Shown here: piece by piece, positions 4,624 to 11,951 of the stretch
Layout of the letters: every line of letters begins with the position of its first letter
How positions within the stretch are numbered: position 1 is the first letter of the stretch
From: Anaerolineaceae bacterium
GTDB lineage: Bacteria > Chloroflexota > Anaerolineae > Anaerolineales > Anaerolineaceae
Assembly: GCA_017995665.1 (NCBI GenBank)
Contig: JAGOIM010000016.1
Location: 1,771-15,046 of the forward strand
Reading direction: 5' to 3'
DNA: 13,276 bases
Position numbers and translations under genes: made by a program
Notes under the pieces: generated by a model
Told to the model about the DNA's origin: nothing
Seen by the model: the letters and a program-made list of their open reading frames with translations, nothing else
Databases searched by the model: none

Positions 4624-7600
4624 GTGTCTTTTGTTCATCTGCATGTCCATTCGTCATATTCGGTCCTGGACGGGCTTTCGAGCCCAAAGGATTTAGTGAA
4701 GTACGCCAAAGAATTAGGCATGTCTGCGCTTGCCTTGACGGATCACGGCACAATGTTTGGCACACTCGATTTCTTCAATGCCGCAAAAGCCGAGGGAATT
4801 AAGCCCATCATCGGTCTCGAAACCTACATTGCCCCTCGTTCAATGCATGACAAAGACGCCAGTCTCGACAAAAAGGCTTACCATCAGCTCCTAATCGCCA
4901 AAAATATGACCGGTTATAAAAATCTGCTCAAAATTGCGACCGCTTCGCAATTGGAAGGTTTTTATTACAAGCCGCGTATCGACAGAACCTTTTTAGCAGA
5001 CCATGCCGAAGGGTTAATTGGCACAACTTCTTGTTTGGCTGGCGAGATTCCGCGAGCTTTAGCTGACAACGATTTGGCAAGAGCCGAAGCCAGTTTGAAT
5101 TGGTATAACGAAGTCTTTGGTCCGGGAAATTTTTTCATTGAACTACAGGATCATAATATTCCTGAGCTCTATCGGGTGAATCGTTTGCTTATAGAGTTTT
5201 CGAAAAAAACCAACACACCACTGGTGGCAACCAACGATGTCCATTATGCCCGCAAAGAAGACGCTTTTTTGCAAGACACCTTGCTCTGCATTCAAACCAG
5301 CGCAAATCTCAATGACACCAACCGGATGCGCATGTCGGACGACAGTTATTATTTGCGCAGTCCCGAAGAAATGCAATCGCTTTTTTCCCAAATTCCGGAA
5401 GCAATCAGCAACACGGTCTTGATTGCCGAGCAATGCGATCTTGATTTAACCCGCAGCGGCTATCATCTTCCCCAATTCCCGGTACCCAATGAACAAAATG
5501 CCGAATCTTATCTTTTGGATCTTTGCCAGAAAGGTTTGCAGGCGAACATTCCCAACCGGGCAGATAGCAAGGAAGTTCAGGAACGCCTCAGCTATGAATT
5601 AGGCGTAATCAACCAAATGGGCTTTGCGGAATATTTCTTAATCGTATGGGATTTATGCCGATTTTCCCGCGAGCACAACATTTGGTTCAACGTACGCGGT
5701 TCGGGAAACGGTTCACTCGTGGCTTACGCACTCGATATTACTTCGGTTGAACCCTTGAGCTACAACTTGCTCTTTGAGCGCTTCCTCAACCCTGACCGAA
5801 TTACCATGCCCGATATTGACCTCGACTTTCAGGACGACCGTCGGGCAGAAGTCATGGAATATTGCAATCAAAAATATGGTGCCGATAAAGTGGCTCAAAT
5901 TATCACTTTTGGCACTTTGGCAGCACGCGGAGCGGTTCGTGACGTCGGACGGGTAATGAATATTCCCCTGCCTGAGGTTGACAAAGTCGCAAAAGCTGTG
6001 CCTGGTCCTATGCAAGGGAAAAACGTCTCACTGGCAAAAGCCTTGGAAACCACTCCGGAATTGAAAGCGCTTTACGATTCCAGCGAACAATACAAACGCT
6101 TGATTGACGTTGCCAGCCGGATGGAGGGCTCAATTCGCAACGTCGGCACACATGCGGCAGGCGTAATTATCAGCGATTTGCCACTGACCGAATATCTGCC
6201 TCTCCATCGTCCGACCAGTCAGAGTGACGACTTGCCAATTAAATCAGTGGCACAATATGATATGGCCGGCATTAATGAAATGGGCTTGCTCAAAGTCGAC
6301 TTTTTGGGCTTGACCATGCTGACCATTATGGCGAAAGCTTGCGAATATATCGAAGAACGCCAGCATGTCAAACTAAATTTGAGCACTATTCCGATAAATG
6401 ATCCGGGTGTTTACCAATTCATCGGCGAAGGGCATACCTCGGGCTTGTTCCAGCTTGAAGGTGGCGGCATGACGCGCTATTTGGTGCAGATGCAACCCAA
6501 AACCGTCCAGCATGTAATTGCCATGGTGGCGCTCTATCGTCCGGGACCAATGGAAATTATCCCGCAATATATTGACAATATGAAGGGTGTCAAAAAAGTC
6601 AGTTACCAGCACGAAAAGCTGATTCCAATCCTGGAAGAGACCTACGGTCACACCGTTTATCAAGAGCAAATCATGCAGGCAGCCGTTCAGTTGGCAGGTT
6701 ATACGCCGGGTGAATCTGACGAACTGCGCTCTGCCGTTTCGAAGAAAAATGCCACTAAGGTCAAAAAACAGCGCTCAAAGTTTGTTAAAGGTTGTGTCAA
6801 AAACGACATTGACGAAAAAACCGCCAATGAAATTTTTGACCATTGGGAAGCTTTTGCGAGTTATGGTTTTAACAAAAGCCATGCAACAAACTATGGCATT
6901 ATGGCCGTCAAAACCGCCTATCTAAAATATCGCTATCCGGTCGAATATATGACCGCCCTGCTCTCAGCCTGGAAGAACGATAACGAAAAATGCGCCACCT
7001 ACATAGCCGAATGCCGCGAAATGGGGATTGAGGTCTTGCCTCCTGACGTGAGCAGCAGTGGTTATGATTTCACAATTGAAGATCGGGAGGATGGGAAAGT
7101 CGCCATCCGTTTTGGTTTGGGTGCGGTCAAGAATGTTGGCCAGTCTCCTGTTGAAGAAATTATGCAGGGCAGGCTTGATAATCTCACAAAAACCAGCCAG
7201 CCATTTAAGAGCCTGAACGATTTTATTCAGCGGGTTGACTTGCGCAAAGTGAGTAAACGTCCTCTGGAATGTTTGATTAAGGTCGGGGCACTGGACCAAC
7301 TGGGTGACCGTGGAGCGATGTTGGCTTCGCTTGATCAAATCGTCAACATTTCAACCAGCCATTTCAAAGCAAAAGAAATGGGGCAGATGGATCTCTTTGG
7401 CAATACCATTGCCGAAGAAACACCGCTGCTTGATTTGAAATCTGCAGCACTAACCAGCAAAAATGAACAGCTCGATTGGGAAAAAGAACTTTTAGGACTG
7501 TACATTTCCGATCATCCGCTAAATGCGCTCTTGAAACAGGTTGAAGATAAAATCAGTCACAATTCCAGCGCATTGATGGCAGGCAAAGATAAGGAAAAAG

Positions 7601-8523
7601 TTGTGGTCGGCGGCTTGGTCAATCGTATGCGGCCAACGCGAACGAGTAAGGGCGAAATGATGGCATTTGTTACGCTTACCGATGCTTTTGGCGACATGGA
7701 TTTGGTATTTTTTGCCAAACCCTGGGAAAAATATTCGAGTTTGGTTGACACTGGCGCAGTTTTGCTGGTTGAAGGCAAAATCCAACATCGAAATACTTCC
7801 GTTTCGGTCTTGGTAGATAAAGCAAGTTTGGTTGAGGGTGGCGCGGAGCTTGCTGATGAGAACCATGTTCAATCGAGCCCCTATTATGAACAAACTATTG
7901 AACGAAATCTGCCCGAGATACGCTTGTTAGCGCGTTATGCTTACCCGCCGCTTCAAACGGAAGATGGCAGCGAAATTGCATCCGTTGCAATAAATAAAGC
8001 GGATATCGTTTCTGATGAGCTGGATGAAGATGACGACCTCGATTCACCACCTTGGCTTAGAGAACCAGACTTTGGCGAGTCCGATCTTTTCCAGGTAAAT
8101 GAACCAAAGGCAGAATATCATTTTGAAGCACTTTCAAAGGAAAATCCGGCTGTAGCGGGCATGAAAGTTCCGGCTGAAGATTCTGTTGTAGCGGAGCCGG
8201 AAGAGGAAGAAGCGGATAGTTTCACATTTGTTGACGAGGAAGAGGAGAGCCGCTTACCCAGTAAGTGCCTTATCCTAACCCTTCCGCCTTGTGATTCGGC
8301 TGAAAAAAGCAAACGCCGCTTGCTTCAATATCACGGTTTGCTTAGTTCATATCCCGGGAAAGACCTTTTTGCCTTTCGATTGAAGGGTCCCAAAGGCTGG
8401 CAGGTTGTCAGCTTCCCCAACTATCCTATTGAAATTAGCGACGCCATCCTTCGTCAGCTGGAAGAAGAACTCGGCAAAGAAAACGTAGTCTGCCGCCCCT
8501 ACGGCCCTGACATGCAGTTTTAA
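4624..8523 (+). CDS. dnaE: DNA polymerase III subunit alpha (DnaE)
   Basis: Encodes 1299 residues, the catalytic subunit of the replicative polymerase. The PHP domain (1-275) keeps all nine metal ligands expected of an active site by alignment with mycobacterial DnaE1: H7, H9, D16, H41, E66, H87, C137, D205 and H207. The palm holds the catalytic aspartates D397 and D399 (PDIDLDF) and D559 (KVDFLGL). The nucleotide-binding loop reads VRGSGNGSLVAY (357-368), shorter and different from the usual VGPGRGSAAGSLVAY type. Helix-hairpin-helix GLGAVKNVG is at 831-839, a beta-clamp motif QMDLF at 921-925, and an OB domain at about 993-1070. A strongly acidic linker (about 1110-1210) leads to an 85-residue C-terminal domain. 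The GTG start is chosen because the family N-terminus (FVHLHVHS) follows at once and in-frame stops lie just upstream. Confidence 0.97.
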   Translation: MSFVHLHVHSSYSVLDGLSSPKDLVKYAKELGMSALALTDHGTMFGTLDFFNAAKAEGIKPIIGLETYIAPRSMHDKDASLDKKAYHQLLIAKNMTGYKNLLKIATASQLEGFYYKPRIDRTFLADHAEGLIGTTSCLAGEIPRALADNDLARAEASLNWYNEVFGPGNFFIELQDHNIPELYRVNRLLIEFSKKTNTPLVATNDVHYARKEDAFLQDTLLCIQTSANLNDTNRMRMSDDSYYLRSPEEMQSLFSQIPEAISNTVLIAEQCDLDLTRSGYHLPQFPVPNEQNAESYLLDLCQKGLQANIPNRADSKEVQERLSYELGVINQMGFAEYFLIVWDLCRFSREHNIWFNVRGSGNGSLVAYALDITSVEPLSYNLLFERFLNPDRITMPDIDLDFQDDRRAEVMEYCNQKYGADKVAQIITFGTLAARGAVRDVGRVMNIPLPEVDKVAKAVPGPMQGKNVSLAKALETTPELKALYDSSEQYKRLIDVASRMEGSIRNVGTHAAGVIISDLPLTEYLPLHRPTSQSDDLPIKSVAQYDMAGINEMGLLKVDFLGLTMLTIMAKACEYIEERQHVKLNLSTIPINDPGVYQFIGEGHTSGLFQLEGGGMTRYLVQMQPKTVQHVIAMVALYRPGPMEIIPQYIDNMKGVKKVSYQHEKLIPILEETYGHTVYQEQIMQAAVQLAGYTPGESDELRSAVSKKNATKVKKQRSKFVKGCVKNDIDEKTANEIFDHWEAFASYGFNKSHATNYGIMAVKTAYLKYRYPVEYMTALLSAWKNDNEKCATYIAECREMGIEVLPPDVSSSGYDFTIEDREDGKVAIRFGLGAVKNVGQSPVEEIMQGRLDNLTKTSQPFKSLNDFIQRVDLRKVSKRPLECLIKVGALDQLGDRGAMLASLDQIVNISTSHFKAKEMGQMDLFGNTIAEETPLLDLKSAALTSKNEQLDWEKELLGLYISDHPLNALLKQVEDKISHNSSALMAGKDKEKVVVGGLVNRMRPTRTSKGEMMAFVTLTDAFGDMDLVFFAKPWEKYSSLVDTGAVLLVEGKIQHRNTSVSVLVDKASLVEGGAELADENHVQSSPYYEQTIERNLPEIRLLARYAYPPLQTEDGSEIASVAINKADIVSDELDEDDDLDSPPWLREPDFGESDLFQVNEPKAEYHFEALSKENPAVAGMKVPAEDSVVAEPEEEEADSFTFVDEEEESRLPSKCLILTLPPCDSAEKSKRRLLQYHGLLSSYPGKDLFAFRLKGPKGWQVVSFPNYPIEISDAILRQLEEELGKENVVCRPYGPDMQF

Positions 8524-8563
8524 ACTTCTTCTGAATTCCCACATTTCCTTCTTTCTTCTTTTC

Positions 8564-9346
8564 TTATCCGGAAAGTCTTTGCCGGCGCAACCAGATCCAA
8601 AGAGGTTGCACGAGCTTACGAATCCAATATTTTATTGTAAAAGCAGAAATCTTTTTACCGCCATCGCGATAATGTACGCGTAACATTTCGGGCCAGCAAC
8701 GGTCATCTTCGGCTATCGACTTCGCCCCTTCGTGCAAGCGAAAAGCCGCCCACAATTCCTGGACATAAAGCATCGGTGCCTGGCTTGCCAAGCGCGTCCA
8801 AAGGTCATAATCCATCGCGAAATAAAAACTGTCATCGAGCGGTCCCACTTTTTTCCATAAATCAGCACGGAAAAAAGCTGTTTGCTGAGGAATATGAACG
8901 TAACCGCGGCGCAATTTCTTGAGATCGGTTTGCGCTGCCGGGAAATCGCCAATCACCTTGCCCTCGGCATCAATCCAATGACAATTGGCGTAGACCATCC
9001 CCATTTCGGGGTGCGCTTTCAATTGCCGAACCGCGGCACTGACTGCACCGGGATAGAGGATGTCGTCCGAGTTGAGCCAGGCTAATATCTCGCCAGTTGC
9101 CCTGCCAAAGCCCTGATTGATTGCATCGGTTTGTCCTTTGTCTTTTTGAGATTGCCAATAGGCAAGGCGATCAGAATATTTTTCGATAATATCTTTGCTG
9201 CCATCGTCCGAGCCACCATCAATAATAATGTATTCAATGTTCGGATAATCCTGGTCAAGAACGGAAAGCATGGTTTCTTCCAAAAATTTTGCCTGATTAT
9301 AAGAAGGCGTGATAATGCTGACCTTTGGAAATTCTTTTTCGCTCAT
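8564..9346 (-). CDS. Family 2 glycosyltransferase (tandem paralogue A)
   Basis: Encodes 260 residues, a soluble GT-A enzyme without membrane helices. Visible motifs: VSIITPSYNQ (9-18), nucleotide-binding IDGGSDDGS (42-50), the metal-binding NSDD (92-95), and the region MDYDLW (178-183) that usually carries the catalytic base; RLHEGAKS at 203-210 fits the acceptor end of this subfamily. It is of the WcaA-like type found in capsule, O-antigen and S-layer glycan clusters. The start ATG overlaps the stop of the upstream paralogue (ATGA) and is preceded by AAGGAA, so the two are translationally coupled. It is the last gene of the operon; its stop lies 40 nt from the convergent dnaE stop. The donor and acceptor sugars are unknown. 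Confidence 0.92.
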   Translation of the reverse strand: MSEKEFPKVSIITPSYNQAKFLEETMLSVLDQDYPNIEYIIIDGGSDDGSKDIIEKYSDRLAYWQSQKDKGQTDAINQGFGRATGEILAWLNSDDILYPGAVSAAVRQLKAHPEMGMVYANCHWIDAEGKVIGDFPAAQTDLKKLRRGYVHIPQQTAFFRADLWKKVGPLDDSFYFAMDYDLWTRLASQAPMLYVQELWAAFRLHEGAKSIAEDDRCWPEMLRVHYRDGGKKISAFTIKYWIRKLVQPLWIWLRRQRLSG

Positions 9347-10293
9347 TGTTCTTTCCTTGAATACCGTTCCTTGCGATTTTTATCAAAAACTTCACGCATA
9401 TTTTTTATCCCCAGCAAGGAAAGCAGGGCAAAAAGCGTCCGTCTGAGCGTCTTAAACGAAGGAAATGGCTGATAGCGCAACATTTGACCATAAGCCTTTA
9501 AGCCTTCTTTGTATTTTCCGGCTTCAACCAAATAAAAGGCGTTCAAGTGATGCGCTCCTGCCCAAATTAGCTTGAAGTTTTCAGCACTCAATGGATAAAA
9601 GCGCGGATCTTCGCAAATCCATTTTGCCAGTCGGAAAGCCTCGGGGCCAAATTTTTCTGCCGCAGCCATGTTTTTGGCATCTTGATGCATTCGTGCCCTT
9701 GCCCAAACTTTGTTCGGGACATATTGAGGTTCGGCGATTGCCGCCATTTTGAGCCAGAGCTGAACATCCAACAAATAATTGAAGCTGAGGTCAAGATAAC
9801 CGGCCTCTTCCAAAACTTCCCGGCGCATAAAAACGCCGGGTTGGCCGATAATCTTGAATGTCATCAGATCTTTCAGCTTCCAGTCGCCATAATGCATCAG
9901 GTTGAAGGCTTCGCCGTTTTCATCGATCGATTCAACGTCGCTAAAGATAAAACTTGCTTCGGGATAGCGTTGAAAAGCCTCAACTGCTTCTTGAATGGCA
10001 TTGGGAGCATAGAGGTCATCGGAATTCAGCCAGGCGACAATTTCTCCGCTTGCCTTTGCAAAGCCCTTGTTGATGCCATCAGCTTGCCCGCGGTCTGGCT
10101 CCGAGACCCAACCGGAGAGCCGGTCTTCATATTTTTTAATAATTTCGAGGCTGTTATCGCTTGACCCGGCATCAATCAGCCAATATTCAAGATTAGGATA
10201 GTTTTGATTGAGAACAGAGAGAATTGTCTGTTCCAAAAACGCTCCCTGGTTAAAAGAAGGCGTGATGATGGATACTCTGGGTTGTTCTGCCAT
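9343..10293 (-). CDS. Family 2 glycosyltransferase (tandem paralogue B) with C-terminal TPR-like helices
   Basis: Encodes 316 residues. The GT-A domain (1-210) shows VSIITPSFNQ (7-16), IDAGSSDNS (40-48), the metal motif NSDD (90-93), and LLDVQLW (174-180) as the catalytic-base region. It is clearly a paralogue of the next gene, matching it along the whole catalytic domain. It differs by a C-terminal extension of about 70 residues, in which NAFYLVEAGKYKEGL (251-265) looks like a TPR-type helix pair, followed by a hydrophobic and basic tail. The ATG at 10293 is preferred over a GTG five codons upstream because it places the family motif at the usual distance; neither has a strong Shine-Dalgarno sequence. 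It probably adds a sugar to the same glycan as its neighbour. Confidence 0.92.
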   Translation of the reverse strand: MAEQPRVSIITPSFNQGAFLEQTILSVLNQNYPNLEYWLIDAGSSDNSLEIIKKYEDRLSGWVSEPDRGQADGINKGFAKASGEIVAWLNSDDLYAPNAIQEAVEAFQRYPEASFIFSDVESIDENGEAFNLMHYGDWKLKDLMTFKIIGQPGVFMRREVLEEAGYLDLSFNYLLDVQLWLKMAAIAEPQYVPNKVWARARMHQDAKNMAAAEKFGPEAFRLAKWICEDPRFYPLSAENFKLIWAGAHHLNAFYLVEAGKYKEGLKAYGQMLRYQPFPSFKTLRRTLFALLSLLGIKNMREVFDKNRKERYSRKEQ

Positions 10294-10314
10294 GCTCTTA
10301 TTTTCCACACCTTT

Positions 10315-10339
10315 AGTATAAACCGATTCAGTGTGAATC
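10315..10339 (-). promoter_or_regulatory. Inverted repeat and possible internal -10 box before paralogue B
   Basis: In the 57-nt gap between the DUF115 gene and paralogue B the minus strand has GATTCA-CAC-TGAATC (10339-10325), a 6-bp inverted repeat with a 3-nt spacer, followed 4 nt later by TATACT (10320-10315), a 5 of 6 match to a -10 box. No good -35 is visible. It may be an internal promoter with an operator, a weak hairpin that adjusts expression of the two glycosyltransferases, or chance. Confidence 0.25.
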
Positions 10340-10350
10340 TTTATTTTGGT

Positions 10351-11154
10351 TCAGTCATGCTTAGGAAACAAGGATTGATAATCAACCTTTTCAAAAATTT
10401 GGAGTTTGCCGTCAACGGTAGCGTCCAGAATTTTGCGATTGTCTTCTTCAAAAGCTTTCCGAGCCAGGCGATAGCCGAGTTCGGATGTTTCCAGATCGGG
10501 CAGCTGCCAGCGGAAGCCTTTGCCAAAATAAGCAGCGGAGAAGTGGTTGGGGTCGTCGCCCTCGGACTGCACGGTTGTGTTCGGTGCGCCTTTGGTGGCA
10601 AAGCTGTGATCGACACCAATCAAAATCACTTCACTAAAACCGAGGTGATAAGCCAGCTGTAAACAGACGTTGGTTACGGTTGCACCTTCCCAAACTCTGC
10701 CTCGGACATCCTTTGAAAACTTTGGAGAGGTGTAAGACGTGTACAAAAAATGCATCCAGGGGTCCATTGAGAGCCATTTCCGCGCTCTCCAGGCAAAAAA
10801 CTTGGGGATTTGCAATTCAGAAAATTCTTTTACCGATTGTTCGACCACCAAATCGTTCACACAAACCAAAATATCCGGCGTGAAATTAAGTTCATCTGCA
10901 GCCAGAAAAATGCGGTTCATCCCAATACAAAAATCATCTTTCAATTTTGAAAGGTCTGTGTTTTTCAAAGAAGGACCGTTCCCGACCACAAAACAGCGTT
11001 CGCCTTTGTGACTGTCTTTTAGCGCAGCTAATTTGCGTTTGGATTCCAGCCGCCAGGGGTGAAAAGTCGCTGCCGGCAATTCGGGCAGACGGCGTAGACC
11101 ATCATAAGTGCGCCGGGCAAAGTCCATGAAACGATCTTTGAATGAATCCGCCAT
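10351..11154 (-). CDS. DUF115/MptE-like protein resembling GT42 (Cst) and Maf glycosyltransferases
   Basis: Encodes 267 residues, soluble. The N-terminal 50 residues are basic and helical. The core starts with RCFVVGNGPSLKNTDLSKL (53-71), the signature of the PF01973 (MptE-like/Maf) group and also of Campylobacter Cst sialyltransferases. The order of later motifs matches that superfamily: MNRIF (79-83), where Cst has a conserved Asn; GATVTNVCLQLAYHLGF then ILIGVDHS (157-184); and NHFSAAYFGKG (203-213), where Cst carries its catalytic His-Tyr region. The family includes archaeal pterin kinases and flagellin-glycosylation Maf proteins. With a cytidylyltransferase in the same operon, transfer of a CMP-linked acidic sugar is the most likely role, but this is inference. 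It begins 9 nt after the SDR stop, whose TAG overlaps its Shine-Dalgarno (AGGA). Confidence 0.8.
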   Translation of the reverse strand: MADSFKDRFMDFARRTYDGLRRLPELPAATFHPWRLESKRKLAALKDSHKGERCFVVGNGPSLKNTDLSKLKDDFCIGMNRIFLAADELNFTPDILVCVNDLVVEQSVKEFSELQIPKFFAWRARKWLSMDPWMHFLYTSYTSPKFSKDVRGRVWEGATVTNVCLQLAYHLGFSEVILIGVDHSFATKGAPNTTVQSEGDDPNHFSAAYFGKGFRWQLPDLETSELGYRLARKAFEEDNRKILDATVDGKLQIFEKVDYQSLFPKHD

Positions 11155-11163
11155 CTCAAATTC

Positions 11164-11928
11164 CTATTCCGTGCTCAAACGGCAAGTTGCGCCGCCATCA
11201 ACAACCAAAGCCTGACCGGTGATGAAGCTTGAAGCAGAATTGTCACCCATGAAATAGATTACAGAGGCAATTTCTTCCGGCTTGCCAACCCGTCCATTGA
11301 CGGTTTTGGCTGCCAAAGCAGCAAGTTGTTCTTCCTCCGAAAGCTCATTCTCAAATCCGCGATGAAAACCGGCCCGCAACATGGGGGTATCAACCGCACC
11401 CGGTAAAACAGCATTTACTCTGATGTTATCCGGTGCAAATTCAATCGCCATTGCGCGCGTGAGCGCAAGCAAACCGCCTTTGCTGGAAGCATAAGCAGCA
11501 ATATTCGCCGAAGTTGCCACCGCATGAACGGAAGAAACATTGACAATCGCTCCGCCACCTTCGGCTTTGATCAAGGGGTAGGCGAGTTTGATACCCAAAA
11601 AGACCGTCCGCAAATTCGAAGCCATCACATCATCCCACTCTTCCGTACTGGTTTCGAGTAAGGGTTTGGTCACCTGATAGGCGGCGTTGTTTACCAAGAC
11701 ATCGAGGGTTGGAGTGAAGCTTTTTACTTCTTCATAGAGCTTTTCAAGATTTTCGGGAATGGAAATATCGGCTTCGATATAAAGTCCGTCTGAAGGAAAT
11801 TCATCGTAATGTGGTTGACGGTCAACACCGATAACCCTGAAGCCGCGTTGATTAAAGTAGGCGACCGTTGCCCGACCAACACCACCGGCCGCACCGGTCA
11901 CTAAAACGGTTTTCGTTTTCTCAGTCAT
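11164..11928 (-). CDS. Short-chain dehydrogenase/reductase (SDR), classical type
   Basis: Encodes 254 residues. All classical SDR features are present: the Rossmann glycine motif TGAAGGVG (11-18), NNAA at 80-83, and the catalytic residues N105, S133, Y146 and K150 (YASSK), then the PGAVDTPM cofactor loop (176-183) and the C-terminal ITGQALVVDGG (236-246). D36 at the end of the second strand (IGVDRQ) suggests a preference for NAD(H). In this operon it most likely oxidises or reduces a hydroxyl of the sugar precursor that the cytidylyltransferase activates. The pairing of an SDR with an acylneuraminate-type cytidylyltransferase recalls PtmA/PtmB of the Campylobacter legionaminate locus, by context only. 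It lies 23 nt after the hydroxyacid dehydrogenase stop, with an AAGGG Shine-Dalgarno sequence. Confidence 0.92.
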   Translation of the reverse strand: MTEKTKTVLVTGAAGGVGRATVAYFNQRGFRVIGVDRQPHYDEFPSDGLYIEADISIPENLEKLYEEVKSFTPTLDVLVNNAAYQVTKPLLETSTEEWDDVMASNLRTVFLGIKLAYPLIKAEGGGAIVNVSSVHAVATSANIAAYASSKGGLLALTRAMAIEFAPDNIRVNAVLPGAVDTPMLRAGFHRGFENELSEEEQLAALAAKTVNGRVGKPEEIASVIYFMGDNSASSFITGQALVVDGGATCRLSTE

Positions 11929-11951
11929 TTTTCATTCCCTTCGTTAGTAAA

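Noticed and set aside
5143..7893. Several open frames of 60-124 codons antisense to or out of frame with dnaE
   Set aside because: They lie wholly inside a well-supported conserved gene and have no domain likeness or start signals; they are shadows of its codon pattern.
8524..8563. Possible bidirectional terminator between the convergent dnaE and GT2 genes
   Set aside because: The 40-nt gap is a pyrimidine-rich tract without a usable stem; the nearby CCGG pairs do not give a stable hairpin followed by a T run.
10294..10308. GTG start at 10308 for GT2 paralogue B
   Set aside because: Adds five residues with no motif and no properly spaced Shine-Dalgarno; the ATG at 10293 is more usual, although the choice is not certain.
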